DNA of 60,000 nucleotides from Adiantum capillus-veneris (GCA_014529385.2 CM043967.1:9503501-9563500), one strand, 5' to 3'. Counted from the stretch's first letter, positions 12,305-23,460 are shown. Numbers and translations: made by a program. Notes: generated by a model from the sequence alone, not told the origin.

Positions 12305-12826
12305 TCATTTTCTGGTTATTCTGACCAGCTGAAACAGTTTGCGGAGAGTAGTTGCCTGTTCTCCGACTGACATTCTAGTATGAGGTCCTTTACTGGTGGC
12401 TGTCTGATCTTCAAGAATGGCCCGCACTCTTTGATCCAAGACTCCTCTGGCGATTTGCATCTGCACCAAAACCTCTTTCAAATGATCCCTAACATCCTTC
12501 ATACATTTGTAGGTTGGCTTGTTTCCCAGCAGAAGTTCTAATTCGGGAGCTAGGGAGCGACAATCTGCAGTAGACTGTCTTTGCAAATGTGGGTTGGTCA
12601 CTCTCTCTTCAGCAGCGATTATCCATTCAGGTACCCTTTCAAGGAGCTGGAATGTGCTGGGATGCGTAGGTAACAGGCAAGTCTCTTGATCATGAAAAGC
12701 AATTGATTTCCAGTGCTCCACCATTTCCCTGGATCCAACATAGAGTCGCTGAAAACTTTCCAGATCGGATAGGAGATCATCATCCTCCAGATATTGCCTG
12801 GTTATGGGAGTCTGATGATGTCTCAA
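12305..12826 (-). pseudogene. gypsy-2 3' accessory protein, helical middle part
   Basis: A 173-codon frame with many Leu, Glu and Arg (YLEDDDLLSDLESFQRLY, VPEWIIAAEERVT, DVRDHLKEVLVQMQIARGVLDQRV). It looks like mostly alpha-helix. It continues from the acidic/Pro-rich region upstream and into 12300-11557 downstream, with stops or frameshifts between. Unknown function. Confidence 0.45.
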
Positions 12827-12833
12827 TTGCCTG

Positions 12834-13442
12834 TTAAGGGTGATAAGCTATATTCTGTTGATCAGCTGCTGGTTCTTCAGCCCTAACTTTGCTTTTCCCT
12901 TTATCCTCCCTACTAAGCTGAGACTGGTTTACTGGCTGATTCCCAGTATGACTGGGTCGTTGTTCTTCTGGATGCTGATTGCCTGACTTTTGCCCTTCAT
13001 TCTGGTCTGGCTGTGACTGACTTCCTTCAGTTGGCCCTGTGCCACCAGTATCAGGTCCTGGAGGTGGAGAGGGAGGCGAGGCATCATCATCATCATTAGT
13101 ATGCCCTTCGTTTTGGTCATCCTCCTCCTTATCAGCTTCTTCTTCCTTATCCTCTTCTTCATCCTTATCTTCTTCTGCTTCTTCCAGGGAATTCTGTTGC
13201 TCAATATAATCCAGGATTGCTTGATTTGCTAGAGCATTATTATATTCAGCCACTTTGTCCTGCAAGTCACTCTGCATAGTCTCCATAAGAGACTTCAAGT
13301 TCTCCAGATCAAAGACAACGTTGCCTGCTGGATTTGAAATTTTAGCCAAATTATTATAAATATATTTGTCAGTGAGGGAAGCCTTCAGAGCTATATGACG
13401 AAGTAGCAAGGAGTTGTAGTCAACTCTCTTCATTTTCAGCAT
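12834..13442 (-). pseudogene. gypsy-2 3' accessory protein, acidic and Pro-rich hinge
   Basis: A 202-codon frame: a helical start (LKMKRVDYNSLLLRHIALKA), then a strongly acidic run (EEAEEDKDEEEDKEEEADKEE), then Pro/Gly/Gln-rich disordered sequence (SPPPGPDTGGTGP, NQPVNQSQLS) ending in a basic patch. It links the N-terminal domain to the C-terminal helical parts. Upstream (13443-14142) the same strand is coding-like but broken by stops. Confidence 0.5.
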
Positions 13443-14142
13443 CGTTTCAGCCCGATCTGCAGCTCTCTGTGCTTCATCCCTCTTTTCCTTTACAATCTGT
13501 ATATTAGACTCCGCCCTAGCTAACTTGCTTTCCAGTAGCTTAATAGACCTCTTTGAATGAGCTTCAAGTATCTTATGGTGCAGATATTGGCTGTCTCGTG
13601 CTTCCTTCAGCTTCTGAATCTAGTCTTCAACTCCCTTCAAGTCAGCTTTAACCTTATTCAGTTCTTCTTCTGACCTCGCAGTGTCTAACATCTATCCCAT
13701 ACAGTTGACAATAGTGTTCCATGAAGACTGGATGAGGACTTAACATCCATCATTGACTGTGGCTGGGTCAGAATCAGTGGACTCATACACTGTAAACGGA
13801 GCCATATAGGGTAAGGCTGCATAATCATATTTCTATAGGAAGAGACGATCTTTCAGGGGATGGGTCTGTAGCTGCTGCAACCTGTCCTTCTTTACCAGGT
13901 GAGCTTCTTCATTGTTTGGGATGGAGACACCACCCAGTAAGGTTGGAGATGCTGGACCTTTGCCCTTGTCCAATTGATCTTTACCCTTGTCCAATTGTCC
14001 TTTGTCCTTATCCGACTGTTCTGTTGCCTTCTCAAAGTCGCTGCTTTTGCCTGGTCTTTGCCAGTACCAGTAGTGACTGTAATCTGTCCTACTGACTGGT
14101 TGACTTCAGTGGTCTGAGCAGGTTGTTTGTCAGCCTGACTGA

Positions 14143-15452
14143 CTAGAGCCTTTTCAGTCTCACTGTTTTGACTTGACTCTCTATCTGCTTCACAAAAGCA
14201 CTGCTCTTCGTCAGTGTCGTCTTCAATTTCTTCGAGCTGCCAGACTCATCTTGGGTAGCCTTCCGTTTTAGACCAATCGGAGTGGTCTGACTATCCGTGG
14301 CTTCTTCATCTGAAGACAAATCGATATTCTTTGATTCTGGAACTGGCTTCTCACTCCAAGCCATTCTTACCTGGCCATGAGCATTTGGAGCAGTGGCCCA
14401 ATATAAAAATTTCCAAACATACCAAGATTTAAAAACACTCTGGGATTTCAACTTGGCAGTTTGTTGAATCACGTTGTGTGACAGGATCTGACAAAGGTTA
14501 ATGGAAACCTTTGAATCCAACGTCTTGGCTAGCAGCATAGCGAAAACCTTTTCTGACACATATGTTGGATTATTTTTAAGACTGACCGCTTCAGCTACAA
14601 ACATGTAAGCAGTAGAGGCCTCCAGTCCGGCCACTGGAATCCCTTGACCACTAGCTTTTCTTTTGCACTTGGTAGCCTCATCCTCCTTCAGGACTATACT
14701 GATCTGTTGTGGGGTTGTCATAGACGGCTTGGGCTCATTTGGCATCCGAAATGCAAAAGCAATGTCTTCTGATGTAGCAGACACTTTTTACCATACACCA
14801 TCGAACTGCCATCTTCGGCATCGAAAGAGTCAAGAACCCGCTTTATGATGGCTGCGTCAAAAGAGATTCTTATAGCTCACAGAACTACTCGTAGATCCCA
14901 CAGTTGCAGCAAAGCCATAGCTTGGTCAGTGAACACGTAATGCTGAATCTTGTTGTAAGGGATGATGGGAAGGCTTGCCTTTGCAGTAGTGACAATGCCT
15001 TGGGTTTCATCGAGAGATTCCTGCATCTTATCTGAACGCTTCTTCCTACCCATACACTGTGAAGATGACAAAATAGGTGAGGAAGAGGAAGACTTACTTG
15101 ATGCTTCAAAGCCGTACCCAGGTGTTGCTGGCGAAGCTAGTTGACAGTCGATTGTCTCCTCAGAAGACGAAGTCTGCGGCTGTAGCGAAGATACCTCAGA
15201 GCTTGGCGATGGCAAATGAACAACGGGAGGAAATCGTCGCGCAGGAGATTTGTGAGGAAAAATGCCATCTCTCCTTACTGTTATACGCGTTCGCGCCATA
15301 AAAGCTCCACCACTCGCCACTCCTAGACTTGTGTGCATCGCTGTTGTCGTGGCATACATGCATTGGACAAGACTTCTACCCATCCTTGAAATGATTACTA
15401 TTGGCATGCCATTTGACCGTTGGGCGCTTAAAATTGAAAATTGTGTTCCCAC
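14143..15452 (-). pseudogene. gypsy-2 3' accessory protein, N-terminal domain
   Basis: Frames 15452-14877 and 14784-14143 plus the interval between them. A Ser/Pro-rich leader (SSSEETIDCQLASPATPG) is followed by YVFTDQAMALLQLWDLRV, then IIKRVLDSFDAEDGSSM and SATSEDIAFAFRMPNEP. The pattern 'variable loop, xV, T/S-E-D/E-I, then a P-rich step' recalls the globular domain found in many plant retroelement proteins annotated as putative plant transposon protein; this is from memory and untested. A helical block (YVSEKVFAMLLAKTLDSKV) and an acidic/basic tail with an NLS-like KRKATQDESGSSKKLK follow. A similar layout occurs in family X at 54846-53665. Confidence 0.45.
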
Positions 15453-15679
15453 TAATACTAGGCTGGTTCCCAGTCTGGCCTGATCACACTGGTACTGGTC
15501 TTGGGACCAATCGAGCTTGGTCCTACTGGCACTGGTTCTGAAACTATAACTGGCTGCACATGAAAAATCCCAAAAATATCTGATTCTAGTATCTCTTGAT
15601 CTTCAGCTCCCAGCTCCCTAGTACCTTGTTCCTGGTCAAGCTCTCTAGCTTCTGGATAGTAGAGCTTGATCTTCGCACC

Positions 15680-16400
15680 ATTATACACTCCTGGTAGCAG
15701 TAATCTAGATAAATATTTTAGTCTTATTGTGCCATTGGAGAAGACCCAGTCTACCCGAAATGGTCCTGCTCAGGCAATCTTCAGGTTTGGCTTCTTAGGA
15801 CCCAATCTAGACTGATAGAGAAGCACCAAATCCCTTTCTGAAATTCCCGAACCTTAATTCTGCAATCATGCCAGTGTTTCCTTCGTTGTTGCTGAACAAT
15901 TTCTTGTTCCAACATAGCTCGTTGCCTGAGTTCATCTAACTGCATAAGTTCATCCAGGCGCTTTTTCAGATTGTGGTTGAAGTCTAAGCCATACTTCACA
16001 GCCATTCTCAGACTTGGGATAACAAACTCCATAGGAACTAGAGCTTTAGTGCCATACACCATTTTGAATGGTGTCAACCCAAAATTGACCTTGTAAGCTG
16101 TCCTATACGCCCATAGAGCAGTTTGGAGTTTCAAATCCCATTGGTCTGGCTTCTTGTGCACAACCTTAGTGAGAATAGTCTTGATTGTCTTGTTACTACT
16201 TTCAGCCTATCCATTGCATCCGGGATAATAAGGAGTAGATTTCTGATGCTTGACTGAAAGCATATCCAGTAGAATCTCCATGGTGTCATTGATAAAATGT
16301 GTCCCTTGGTCTGACACAATCTCTACCGGACATCCATATCGACAGACAAGAATGTTGTGAGTCCGGCGTCTCATCAGCCTGACTATGCTCCTCATGAGCC
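15680..16400 (-). pseudogene. gypsy-2 integrase, C-terminal half
   Basis: Frames 16395-16207, 16319-16131 and 16161-15781 give VEIVSDQGTHF (second catalytic Asp), HQKSTPYYPGCNG*AESSN (catalytic Glu context, with TAG where Gln is expected), DQWDLKLQTALWAYRTA and the C-terminal region ending near 15690 (DWVFSNGTIRLKYLSRLLLPG). The zinc finger and first Asp are missing: the domain begins abruptly at NILVCRYGCP near 16360, fused to the gag leader. Inactive. Confidence 0.8.
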
Positions 16401-16510
16401 TCAGTGTTAGTTACCCTCTCTTGCTTAGGGTCAGATTCTCTTCCCGACTCCTCAAGAGTAGGATCAACACGGATGGTGGATTTCCGGCCATGATTGGTTT
16501 TGGGTGCCAT
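16345..16510 (-). pseudogene. gypsy-2 gag start, truncated by internal deletion
   Basis: Begins MAPKTNHGRKSTIR at 16510, about 80 bp inside the 5' LTR, the usual place for Gag. About 50 residues later (DETPDSQHS) the same DNA becomes integrase in another frame, so the rest of gag and the first two thirds of pol were deleted. Confidence 0.6.
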
Positions 16511-16571
16511 TGTTGTAGCTGAGAACTTCCAACTGGGAGAAGAGTGTTTCAGTCAACGAGCTTCAGCTCTA

Positions 16572-16588
16572 GTCACCGTGATCGCCAA
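16572..16588 (-). other. gypsy-2 candidate primer-binding site
   Basis: In element orientation the 5' LTR end (CCAATTCCA) is followed by TTT and then TGGCGATCACGGTGAC. TGG is required to pair with the tRNA CCA end, and TGGCG is common in plant gypsy elements. I cannot name the tRNA. Confidence 0.5.
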
Positions 16589-16590
16589 AA

Positions 16591-17076
16591 TGGAATTGGA
16601 CCTGATCTCTTGAGATAGCTAATTCCAATGTTAGAAGATTTCAGCTACTGGTGACGTATTAGTTCACACAGTAGACTGGACAAAGGAACAGAAACTGAAC
16701 TGGAATAAGAACCAGACTATGTACTGAGAATGATATTCAGATTTAGATTACTGAGCACAGAGTAAGTGTAACTAGAATATACTTATGTGATTGGACTTAC
16801 AGATGAAAGATTACAATGAGTATGATGTGGCTTATGAACAAAAGGATAGATAGAGTACAGCCGACAACAACTGCCAATGATTGACAACTTGAGTACAATT
16901 GCCAACAAATGCCACCAAAACACTAACTTAATTATACTAACCTGATTACAATGTAATGGACCCTATTTATATGCCTTGGGTTTACCATGGTAATTACCGT
17001 AGTAATTACTGACTGATTCACTGCCGGTCTCACAAGAGAGCATTCCCAGCTAGTGAAACTGTCTCAGCCGTCTACA
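16591..17076 (-). repeat. gypsy-2 5' LTR
   Basis: Direct repeat of 10816-11321. On the plus strand it runs TGGAATTGG...GTCTACA. The minus-strand TATAAA-type box lies near 16966-16972, in the same context as in the other LTR (CATATAAATAGGG). Confidence 0.92.
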
Positions 17077-19419
17077 CCTGCTATTGCCACTCTTCATGTA
17101 GATGTGCCCCTTGCTCCCTCACTTTTGGTAGAAATTTCGCTTGCCATAGCTTCACATGAGGAGTCTCTTGTTGTTCCCTCAATCCCGACTGCAATTCCCT
17201 CACCCACGCCACCTCATGTTTCTCCTTTACCTTCCACCCAAGTTATGGCTCAATCAACTCAATCAAGCCCCCTTTTAAAGCCACATCATCACTTAAATTA
17301 TGGCTCAATCTCCTCACGTAAAATCATCTGCCACTTGCCCAACCTTCCATGGAATCATGCCTCCCTCTCTCTAGCCTCAATAGCGCATATATCAACCCAC
17401 TCTGGCCCTCCTCTTTGCACATACCATCACCGTGATCGCCACATCCCTGCTACCGCTCTCTTTAACCAGTCACCCATTGTGGCTCCGAGCCCAACTCCCT
17501 CCTCCCCCTCTCCCTCACAACGCATTCATATCTCAGTCGACCCACACACATTCAGGCTGCGCTCTCCCATCCACCTCCAGCTGCTCTTACTCCCAACAAC
17601 TTCACTCGCCGCACCCTCCTTGTAGTTGAGCCTCAAACCTCTTACTCTGCTGCTTCTCTCCCTGCAACTTAATCAATCAATTGCCCAATCTCCGGGTACT
17701 CTCCTCCTAGCTCGAGTGAAGATTCGCCTATCCATCCTCGAGTTCGCCTATACATCTACCAAGCCATCTGCTTCCACACCACCCTCTTCCAAGAAGGCGT
17801 CTCCCAAGATATTCCCGCAACTCTTGAAGACAACGTCGGCCCCTCCATTATAGCTTCTCTCAACTCCGATGAAGCCCCCGCTTGGATTAAAGCAATACAT
17901 GTTGAGCTCGATGCCCTTCATCATTGTCACACTTGGACATTGGTCCGGCGGCCACCTCATCATAATATCATCGGCTGCATGTGGCTCCTGGAGTGCAAGC
18001 TCCGTCTTGATGGTTATGTTGAGCGCTACAAAGCACGACTCATTGCTCGAGGTTTCACCTAGTGTCTAGGTGTCGGCTACAATGATACTTACTCTCGTGT
18101 TCTTGGTATGTCATCTTTTTGCCTCCTTTTCGCCATTGCTGCTATTTTTTATCTCCCACTGCATCACTTTGATATTATCACTACTTTCCTACATGGTCGG
18201 CTAGAAAAGGAGATTTACATACATTGATCCCCATCACCCCAATTATGAATGTCTCTTGCATCACCCCATCTGTGGTCTCAATCAAAGCTTGTCAATGGTA
18301 TCTCCAATAATGGTTGGAATCTCCTTTTTGCTGATCCCAATGTCTATATATATATATATGCTTCACCATCCGTTTGGCTTTGCTATCTTTGGTCTCTTTG
18401 TGGATGATATCCCTGTGGTTGCATCTCATCTAGCCATCATTGACATAGTACATGATATGCTTGTCTCCAACTTTCCTACCAGTGACAAGGGTCCAATGGA
18501 CTTCTGTCTTGGCATCAATGTCCTTTGCGATCCTCATGGTCGCTTTATAAAGCTTTCCCAATCACACTACATTATGCAAATTCTTGTGCAATTCGGTTTG
18601 CAAGCTGCTAGTGGCTAGCCCACACCACTTGCCCTCCATGCGAAGCTTGCTCCCCGACTTCACCCATACCCTAAAGTTGATGCTACTGCTCTTCAAGATT
18701 TCAAATAAAATAAGATTCTTGGCCAGCTTCATTATCTCATTACTTGCGCTCGCCTCGATGTTTGCTATGCCGGGCACATTCTCTCCCGTGCATTTCAGCT
18801 CCCTCGTCAGCCCCCTCGCCGCATCCATCGCCAAGCCGCCCTCCATTGCTTCCACTACCTCAAGCACACTATGCATTATACCTTAACTTTCCATGGCCAA
18901 GATGGTCCTCTTGCTTTTACAGGTTATGTGGAGACCGACTAGGCTGCTCAAGATCCTCTTCAACACTCTACATTGGGATATGTCCTCACTATCGCCGGTG
19001 GAGCTATCACATGGACTTCCAAGCGCCAACTCACCAGCACGCATCCTTCTACAGATGTGGAGTATGTTGCAACCTCCCTTGATTCTCGCGAAGTCCTTTG
19101 GCTATCTCAGCTCATCTACGAGATGATGCTTCCCGTCCCTATGGATCGGAGCTCTATTTCCCTCTATTGTGACAACCAATCAGTTATTGTCTTGGCTTCT
19201 GCTCCTCAGCTCAACTCAAAGACGTTGTGGCACATTTGCATTGCCTATCATGCTTTGAAGGAATTGGTGGAGCATGGTTTTATTTCTCTCATCTACACTC
19301 CTACATCAGATAATTGGGATTGGGCTAATTGTCTCACCAAGCCTACTGATCAAGCCAAGTTGTGGTCTTCTCTCTTGAACTTAATCTCCAGGAGGGATCT
19401 CTCTCATCACACATCTTAG
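17077..19419 (+). pseudogene. copia-2 linker, reverse transcriptase and RNase H (right part of split element)
   Basis: Continues the Pro/Ser-rich linker cut at 10815 (frame 17053-17625 for the first part), then RT from about 17870 (EAPAWIKAIHVELDALHHCHTW, the start of copia RT). The RT active site is FVDD at about 18397-18408, followed by DFCLGINV. RNase H covers about 18890-19419 (DVEYVA, SLYCDNQSV, TDQAKLW). Frames change several times (stops near 18060, 18225, 18616 and 18706), so it is inactive. A short TA run lies at 18347-18358. Neighbouring copia-1 has a different RT, so this is a separate family. Confidence 0.85.
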
Positions 19420-19447
19420 TTTTCTTTTGTTGTCGTGTTCTCCCACT

Positions 19448-19457
19448 TAAGGAGGGA
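19448..19457 (+). other. copia-2 polypurine tract
   Basis: AAGGAGGGA lies directly before TGTGAAAATTG, about 30 bp after the RNase H stop, as expected for the 3' end of a Ty1/copia element. Confidence 0.75.
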
Positions 19458-19699
19458 TGTGAAAATTGTAAGTGGGAGTGCACTCCAGCTCACTAGTCCT
19501 CACCTAATTTAGGTCCACCATTTTCTCCTCAAATCACCTCCTACATTTGAGCCTTAGTTAGCTCACTCTGTTTTTATCTCACTGTTTTATCTCACTGTGC
19601 GCATTATCGATTAGCTTATCATTTGTATTAGTTTGTTTCAAATAGGTTGAAGCTTGTCCAAAACTAACTTCGTATCTTCTACTTTTTCCGAAAAAAACA
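19458..19699 (+). repeat. copia-2 3' LTR
   Basis: Starts TGTGAAAATTG after the polypurine tract and most likely ends at AAAACA (19699), about 242 bp. There is no 5' LTR to confirm the right edge. It lies 170 bp upstream of the MYB exon. Confidence 0.6.
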
Positions 19700-19804
19700 A
19701 CCCTTGTTCACGGACCTTTATAGAATTCCTCTGCCCATTCTCCCTGGACTACATTTTTGTTGTTGGGTCTCCTTCTGTGCTGCGAATAAGATGTCATTAT
19801 CTGC

Positions 19805-19807
<3 letters not shown>

Positions 19808-19851
<44 letters not shown>
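19808..19851 (+). repeat. (GA)n microsatellite upstream of MYB exon
   Basis: About 43 bp of uninterrupted GA, ending 18 bp before the predicted splice acceptor of the MYB exon. It is probably part of the intron. Confidence 0.9.
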
Positions 19852-19854
<3 letters not shown>

Positions 19855-19867
19855 GATTGCGAACTGC

Positions 19868-19869
19868 AG
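19868..19869 (+). promoter_or_regulatory. Predicted splice acceptor of MYB exon
   Basis: CTGCAG followed by CGC GAT GGG TGG places the exon start at the R2/R3 boundary (R-D-G-W). The preceding sequence is a GA repeat rather than a classic polypyrimidine tract, which weakens the call. Confidence 0.5.
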
Positions 19870-21630
19870 CGCGATGGGTGGACACTGGAGGAGGAAGAGC
19901 TGTTGGTAAGCTTACATCGACGGCTAGGAAGCAAATGGGCAGCCATTGCCAAGCAAATACCTGGGCGAACTGAAAACAACATCAAGAACGTCTGGAACGC
20001 AACCAAAAGGCGCAAAGATACGCGTCGCAAGGCCCCGACATCGTCGTCGTTTACTAGGGATCACAGCTGCACAGCTACGGTAATAGCATCTGATCATCAT
20101 GTCGATATCCAAGGCGCCAATAATATGCAGCAGCACAGGACCAGCATTTTAAGAGAGTACATCATGCAGACAGAGGCGCAAAAGCGCAACAAAACAATGC
20201 ATAACAATATTATAAGTGATAGTACTGTTACTAGCCCTGCTTCGGCGTCGTGTATGCAGAGCAGGATTCAATATGTTTCATCGTCGTCGGTCGATCATAA
20301 TGTTGTCCAGCGCAAGGCAGATACTAATAATCTTCTCAAGGGAGCCGATAATATAAGTAATATTAAGATTAGATCTGCTACCAGTTTTTATGATGGTTTA
20401 GGATTGAGGAGGTGCGCTAGTCCTGATCAGCATGACTCAAGCGATACTCATCCTGCACATGATGACGATAATGATGAGCTAGATCTTATAAGTGCCAAGC
20501 AGAGAATTCTGAGCGCTCAAAGCAGCCTCCTTTACAGGCAAGCTGCTCAGCAGCTGCTCATCGGAGACTTTAGCCAACAAAAGCAGCGGCAGCGTTGCTC
20601 AGTAATTTCTTCGATGTGGAATTCCAATCATTCAAGTATATTAAGTTGCCATGAATTAATACAGGAGGGCAATACTATTCATTCAGATTCAGCAGAACGT
20701 ATCTCAATTCAGGGTAGTACTAGTCATTTGGCAGGACATAACCCAATTAACTGGGACATCAATTGTATGTCCAATGCTGCGTCGGTCAGTACGAACAAGA
20801 GTAGTACCAGTGCCGGTGCAGCAGCAGCAAGCTGTGCTACTGTCACCATGATTGGGTCACCACCACTTTCACCTTCTAACATTTCACAGCAAATTTTTGC
20901 AGCTGATCATGTCGATGCGTTGCGCGCCCACTCTCACTACTCTTGCCCTCCGGTCCCCCATTGGGACCTCAAACCATCATGTACGGATGCAGGTACTCAT
21001 GACCCCATGCACAATCTTGGCTCATTCCCAAAAAGCAGCAGCAATGTGGGACTAAGTCTTTGTGGGCTCATTCAGGATATTGTGGCAGGCAGTGATCATG
21101 ACTCAGAATCAGCTGCTGATCAGAATCTTACAAATTGGATATTGGCTTCCTTGGAAGAGAGTATATGCATGGAGCCCACTGCTGCGCCAGTCAATACGTC
21201 TGATTCCAGTGCTAGTGCTAGTACCACGGCCACTGATCAGGTGACCCAAAATGTCCAACGGAGCTTCCCTCTGGCGCAGTACGTTGTAGATATGAGTGCC
21301 TACGCCAACGTCCGGCCTTCAGAGCGTGCAGCTTCATCTGTACCAATAAGCAAGCAAATTAATACTGTACTAGGTGATCATGATCTGCATACGGCCCCAA
21401 TATCCACCCATGCAAATATTAGTCATATAACTGGGGGGATGAGGCAGGGCGCAGCGGCACTAGCTGCAGGAGGACAGGTCGACATGTCAATGACGTCATG
21501 TGGGACCCTATCTCATAATTTACATCAACCTGCAATGTCGCCAGTTGAGGTGGACCTTTTTGAGATGCTGGCAGTGAAAACCTCCGCCTCTGCATGCCAA
21601 TATCATAATTTTCCTGGAAGAAGCCATTAA
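19870..21630 (+). CDS. MYB transcription factor, last exon with R3 repeat (partial gene)
   Basis: A 586-codon open frame ending in TAA at 21628-21630. Codons 1-49 form one MYB repeat with Trp at 4, 23 and 42 (18-residue spacing) and recognition helix [16 protein letters not shown]. It is an R3 repeat; the NATKRR ending and a Trp (not Phe/Ile) at the first position resemble the MYB98/MYB118/MYB119 group and three-repeat MYBs. The remaining 535 residues are Ser/Asn/His/Asp-rich, probably disordered, with short hydrophobic islands ([25 protein letters not shown]) that could be activation motifs. The CAG at 19867-19869 is a good splice acceptor; the frame is open back to TGA 19807 only through the GA repeat. 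The first start-like codon, 19903, is TTG and lies inside the repeat, so the true start is in an upstream exon. No R2 repeat is found upstream in the window. The long intact frame suggests selection, so probably a live gene with a huge intron; a truncated pseudogene is the alternative. Confidence 0.82.
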   Translation, partial: RDGWTLEEEELLVSLHRRLGSKWAAIAKQIPGRTENNIKNVWNATKRRKDTRRKAPTSSSFTRDHSCTATVIASDHHVDIQGANNMQQHRTSILREYIMQTEAQKRNKTMHNNIISDSTVTSPASASCMQSRIQYVSSSSVDHNVVQRKADTNNLLKGADNISNIKIRSATSFYDGLGLRRCASPDQHDSSDTHPAHDDDNDELDLISAKQRILSAQSSLLYRQAAQQLLIGDFSQQKQRQRCSVISSMWNSNHSSILSCHELIQEGNTIHSDSAERISIQGSTSHLAGHNPINWDINCMSNAASVSTNKSSTSAGAAAASCATVTMIGSPPLSPSNISQQIFAADHVDALRAHSHYSCPPVPHWDLKPSCTDAGTHDPMHNLGSFPKSSSNVGLSLCGLIQDIVAGSDHDSESAADQNLTNWILASLEESICMEPTAAPVNTSDSSASASTTATDQVTQNVQRSFPLAQYVVDMSAYANVRPSERAASSVPISKQINTVLGDHDLHTAPISTHANISHITGGMRQGAAALAAGGQVDMSMTSCGTLSHNLHQPAMSPVEVDLFEMLAVKTSASACQYHNFPGRSH

Positions 21631-22056
21631 TTTCCTCATCTGCTGAATCCTGATCTCAGCTATGAATTATATACGCTTAATTGCTAATGAGCCATTTTAA
21701 CCAGACAACGCTGATCATGATGACCAACATATTATATTGTATCTTACCGCAAAGTGTTTTGTGCTGAGGCAACGTAATATCTATTCAAGACAACCTCGAA
21801 ATTGAAGTTCATGAATCATGTGAAACGTGAAGATGGCCCATAATTAAATCGAGTCCTGGCAAAGGTTGCATGTCGAAACACCTTCAATGATCTTTTGTTG
21901 TCTGCGACCTGCGCCTCCATTGGGGTGGGCGTATCAATTGCCATCTGGGGCGGAACTCTTGCTGAGGTATAGTCTCGGTAAATGGTTGATGATATTGGAG
22001 AGGAAAATTGGGCAAGTGCACACGTACCTGAAAGAGCCTCTAGAGGGTGTGGAATT

Positions 22057-22060
<4 letters not shown>
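21631..22060. other. 3' flank of MYB exon, no gene seen
   Basis: AT-rich sequence after the MYB stop, presumably 3' UTR and flank. There is no perfect AATAAA on the plus strand close to the stop, and no coding similarity. Confidence 0.4.

Positions 22061-22111
<51 letters not shown>
22061..22111 (+). repeat. (GA)n microsatellite
   Basis: Uninterrupted GA, about 51 bp. Confidence 0.95.
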
Positions 22112-22115
<4 letters not shown>

Positions 22116-22290
22116 TGACAATATTGGCCGTGAGGTCGCCATGGACTTCAAACACAAAAAACACGTTCATGCAAACTTGCAGAAACGACATTACATTTAT
22201 ATATATTTGATTCATTATAATTGTTTATACAAGATCAACTAGTGGTGTCTCTAAGACGTGCGTTCGTATGCGGATGAGTATTAATTCCCA

Positions 22291-22620
22291 CACTCCCCCT
22301 CAATACGAACATCTGATGAGGATAAGTGAGAATCTCTTGCTTAGTGCACGTATGTTATATATGTTTGTTTATTATGCTTTTCAAATTGTACTGCTACATC
22401 CAATGTGTTTTTACCATAAGCCTTAATATGTGCATTTAAATAATAGTGTGCAGTCTTTGTTAGAAGCTTGATAGTTGTAACTGATCTTGTCTTGAGGTGA
22501 ACTGTTCCTTCTTTATGCTTCTTGATATTAGCGCATGCTAATGCTTCAATTTGATGTCAAAGAATACTTCTGCTCTCTTCGAACTTGTCTTCAGTTTCTC
22601 CCCTCAAGGAGAGAAGAGTT
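22291..22620 (-). mobile_element. Candidate 3' end of a copia element (PPT and LTR edge)
   Basis: On the minus strand, a frame of about 60 codons is followed, after one in-frame stop, by SDVRIEGEC; its DNA (ATTGAGGGGGAG then TGTGGGAATTAA) looks like a copia polypurine tract and LTR start. The PPT would be 22293-22302 and the LTR would extend left from 22292. I see no RNase H motif in the adjoining frame and no partner LTR, so this is tentative. Confidence 0.3.
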
Positions 22621-23460
22621 CCATACAAAATAAGTAGCAAAATCTTTAGTAGACTTACTAGATTAAATATAACATGTTTTTTCAGTGACATTACAATGAA
22701 AATTTCAACAAAATAACGTTATGCATACAATCATTTTACCTGTTCTTTTTGTTCAAATTTCTTACCTATTTTTGGTACCTTCAATACCTCAGCTTGGGCT
22801 TGGGTTGATCATTTTTCAAGTCCACTTAATGTGGAGTGTGTGGAGAGCAATGTTAGCTCCACTCTTGATGGTCATGTGGGTGCTACAGTCACTCCTACAA
22901 GTCCATATAATGCCTCTATTTTGGCATGTGAGGGCTTTTCTCACCTTTAAAATGTGCTCTTAATGTTATCACTTTGGGAACCCTCAATGGGGGCTTGCCT
23001 CATTCAAGCTCACACTTTTGTCAAGCTATGGTCTCTTTTGGTCCCATGCTTGCATGCCATGCTTTTGGCTATTCACTTTCCCATCCATTATGGGAGTATG
23101 GCCTTTGAGCACCGTCATTGGGCAATAACTGATTGGTTGCTTTGAGGAAACTTGGCAAGGCCTCTATATGCCATCTTCGTGTCTCATTTGGTAGCTCAAA
23201 CCAGAGCTTAGTAGCTTGTGCCTCTTCATTGTCTATCACTACTAATAGCTCTTAAGCCTATTGATGCACGCTTTTTGGACTTCCCCAGATCGTTGATATT
23301 TGGATTGATATGCGAGTTGAGAATATCGACTGCGATACTGACTATAATATCGATGATCTACAATGGCAAAAGAAAACCCAATTAGGCCATGAACTCATTT
23401 GGAGCTATTTGCGGCAAGAAGGAGATCTACCTTCTCCCCTTTTGCTATGGGTAAGCTTTG

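Larger units (their letters stand above)
10816..17076 (-). mobile_element. Nested Ty3/gypsy retrotransposon (gypsy-2), complete ends, internally deleted
   Basis: Bounded by direct repeats 10816-11321 and 16591-17076, oriented minus. The flanks are ACTGC (10811-10815) and CCTGC (17077-17081), a 5-bp target duplication with one mismatch. The LTR reads TGTAGACGGC...CCAATTCCA in element orientation (TG...CA). A polypurine tract lies beside the left (3') LTR and a TGGCG-type PBS beside the right (5') LTR. Inside, a short gag start is joined to the end of integrase, so most of gag, protease, RT and RNase H are gone. Past pol, 15452-11557 codes for additional proteins. It inserted into copia-2 and is therefore younger than it. 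Confidence 0.9.

Noticed and set aside
19903-19905. Translation start of the MYB protein
   Set aside because: The codon is TTG and lies inside the R3 repeat; the frame is the continuation of an upstream exon.
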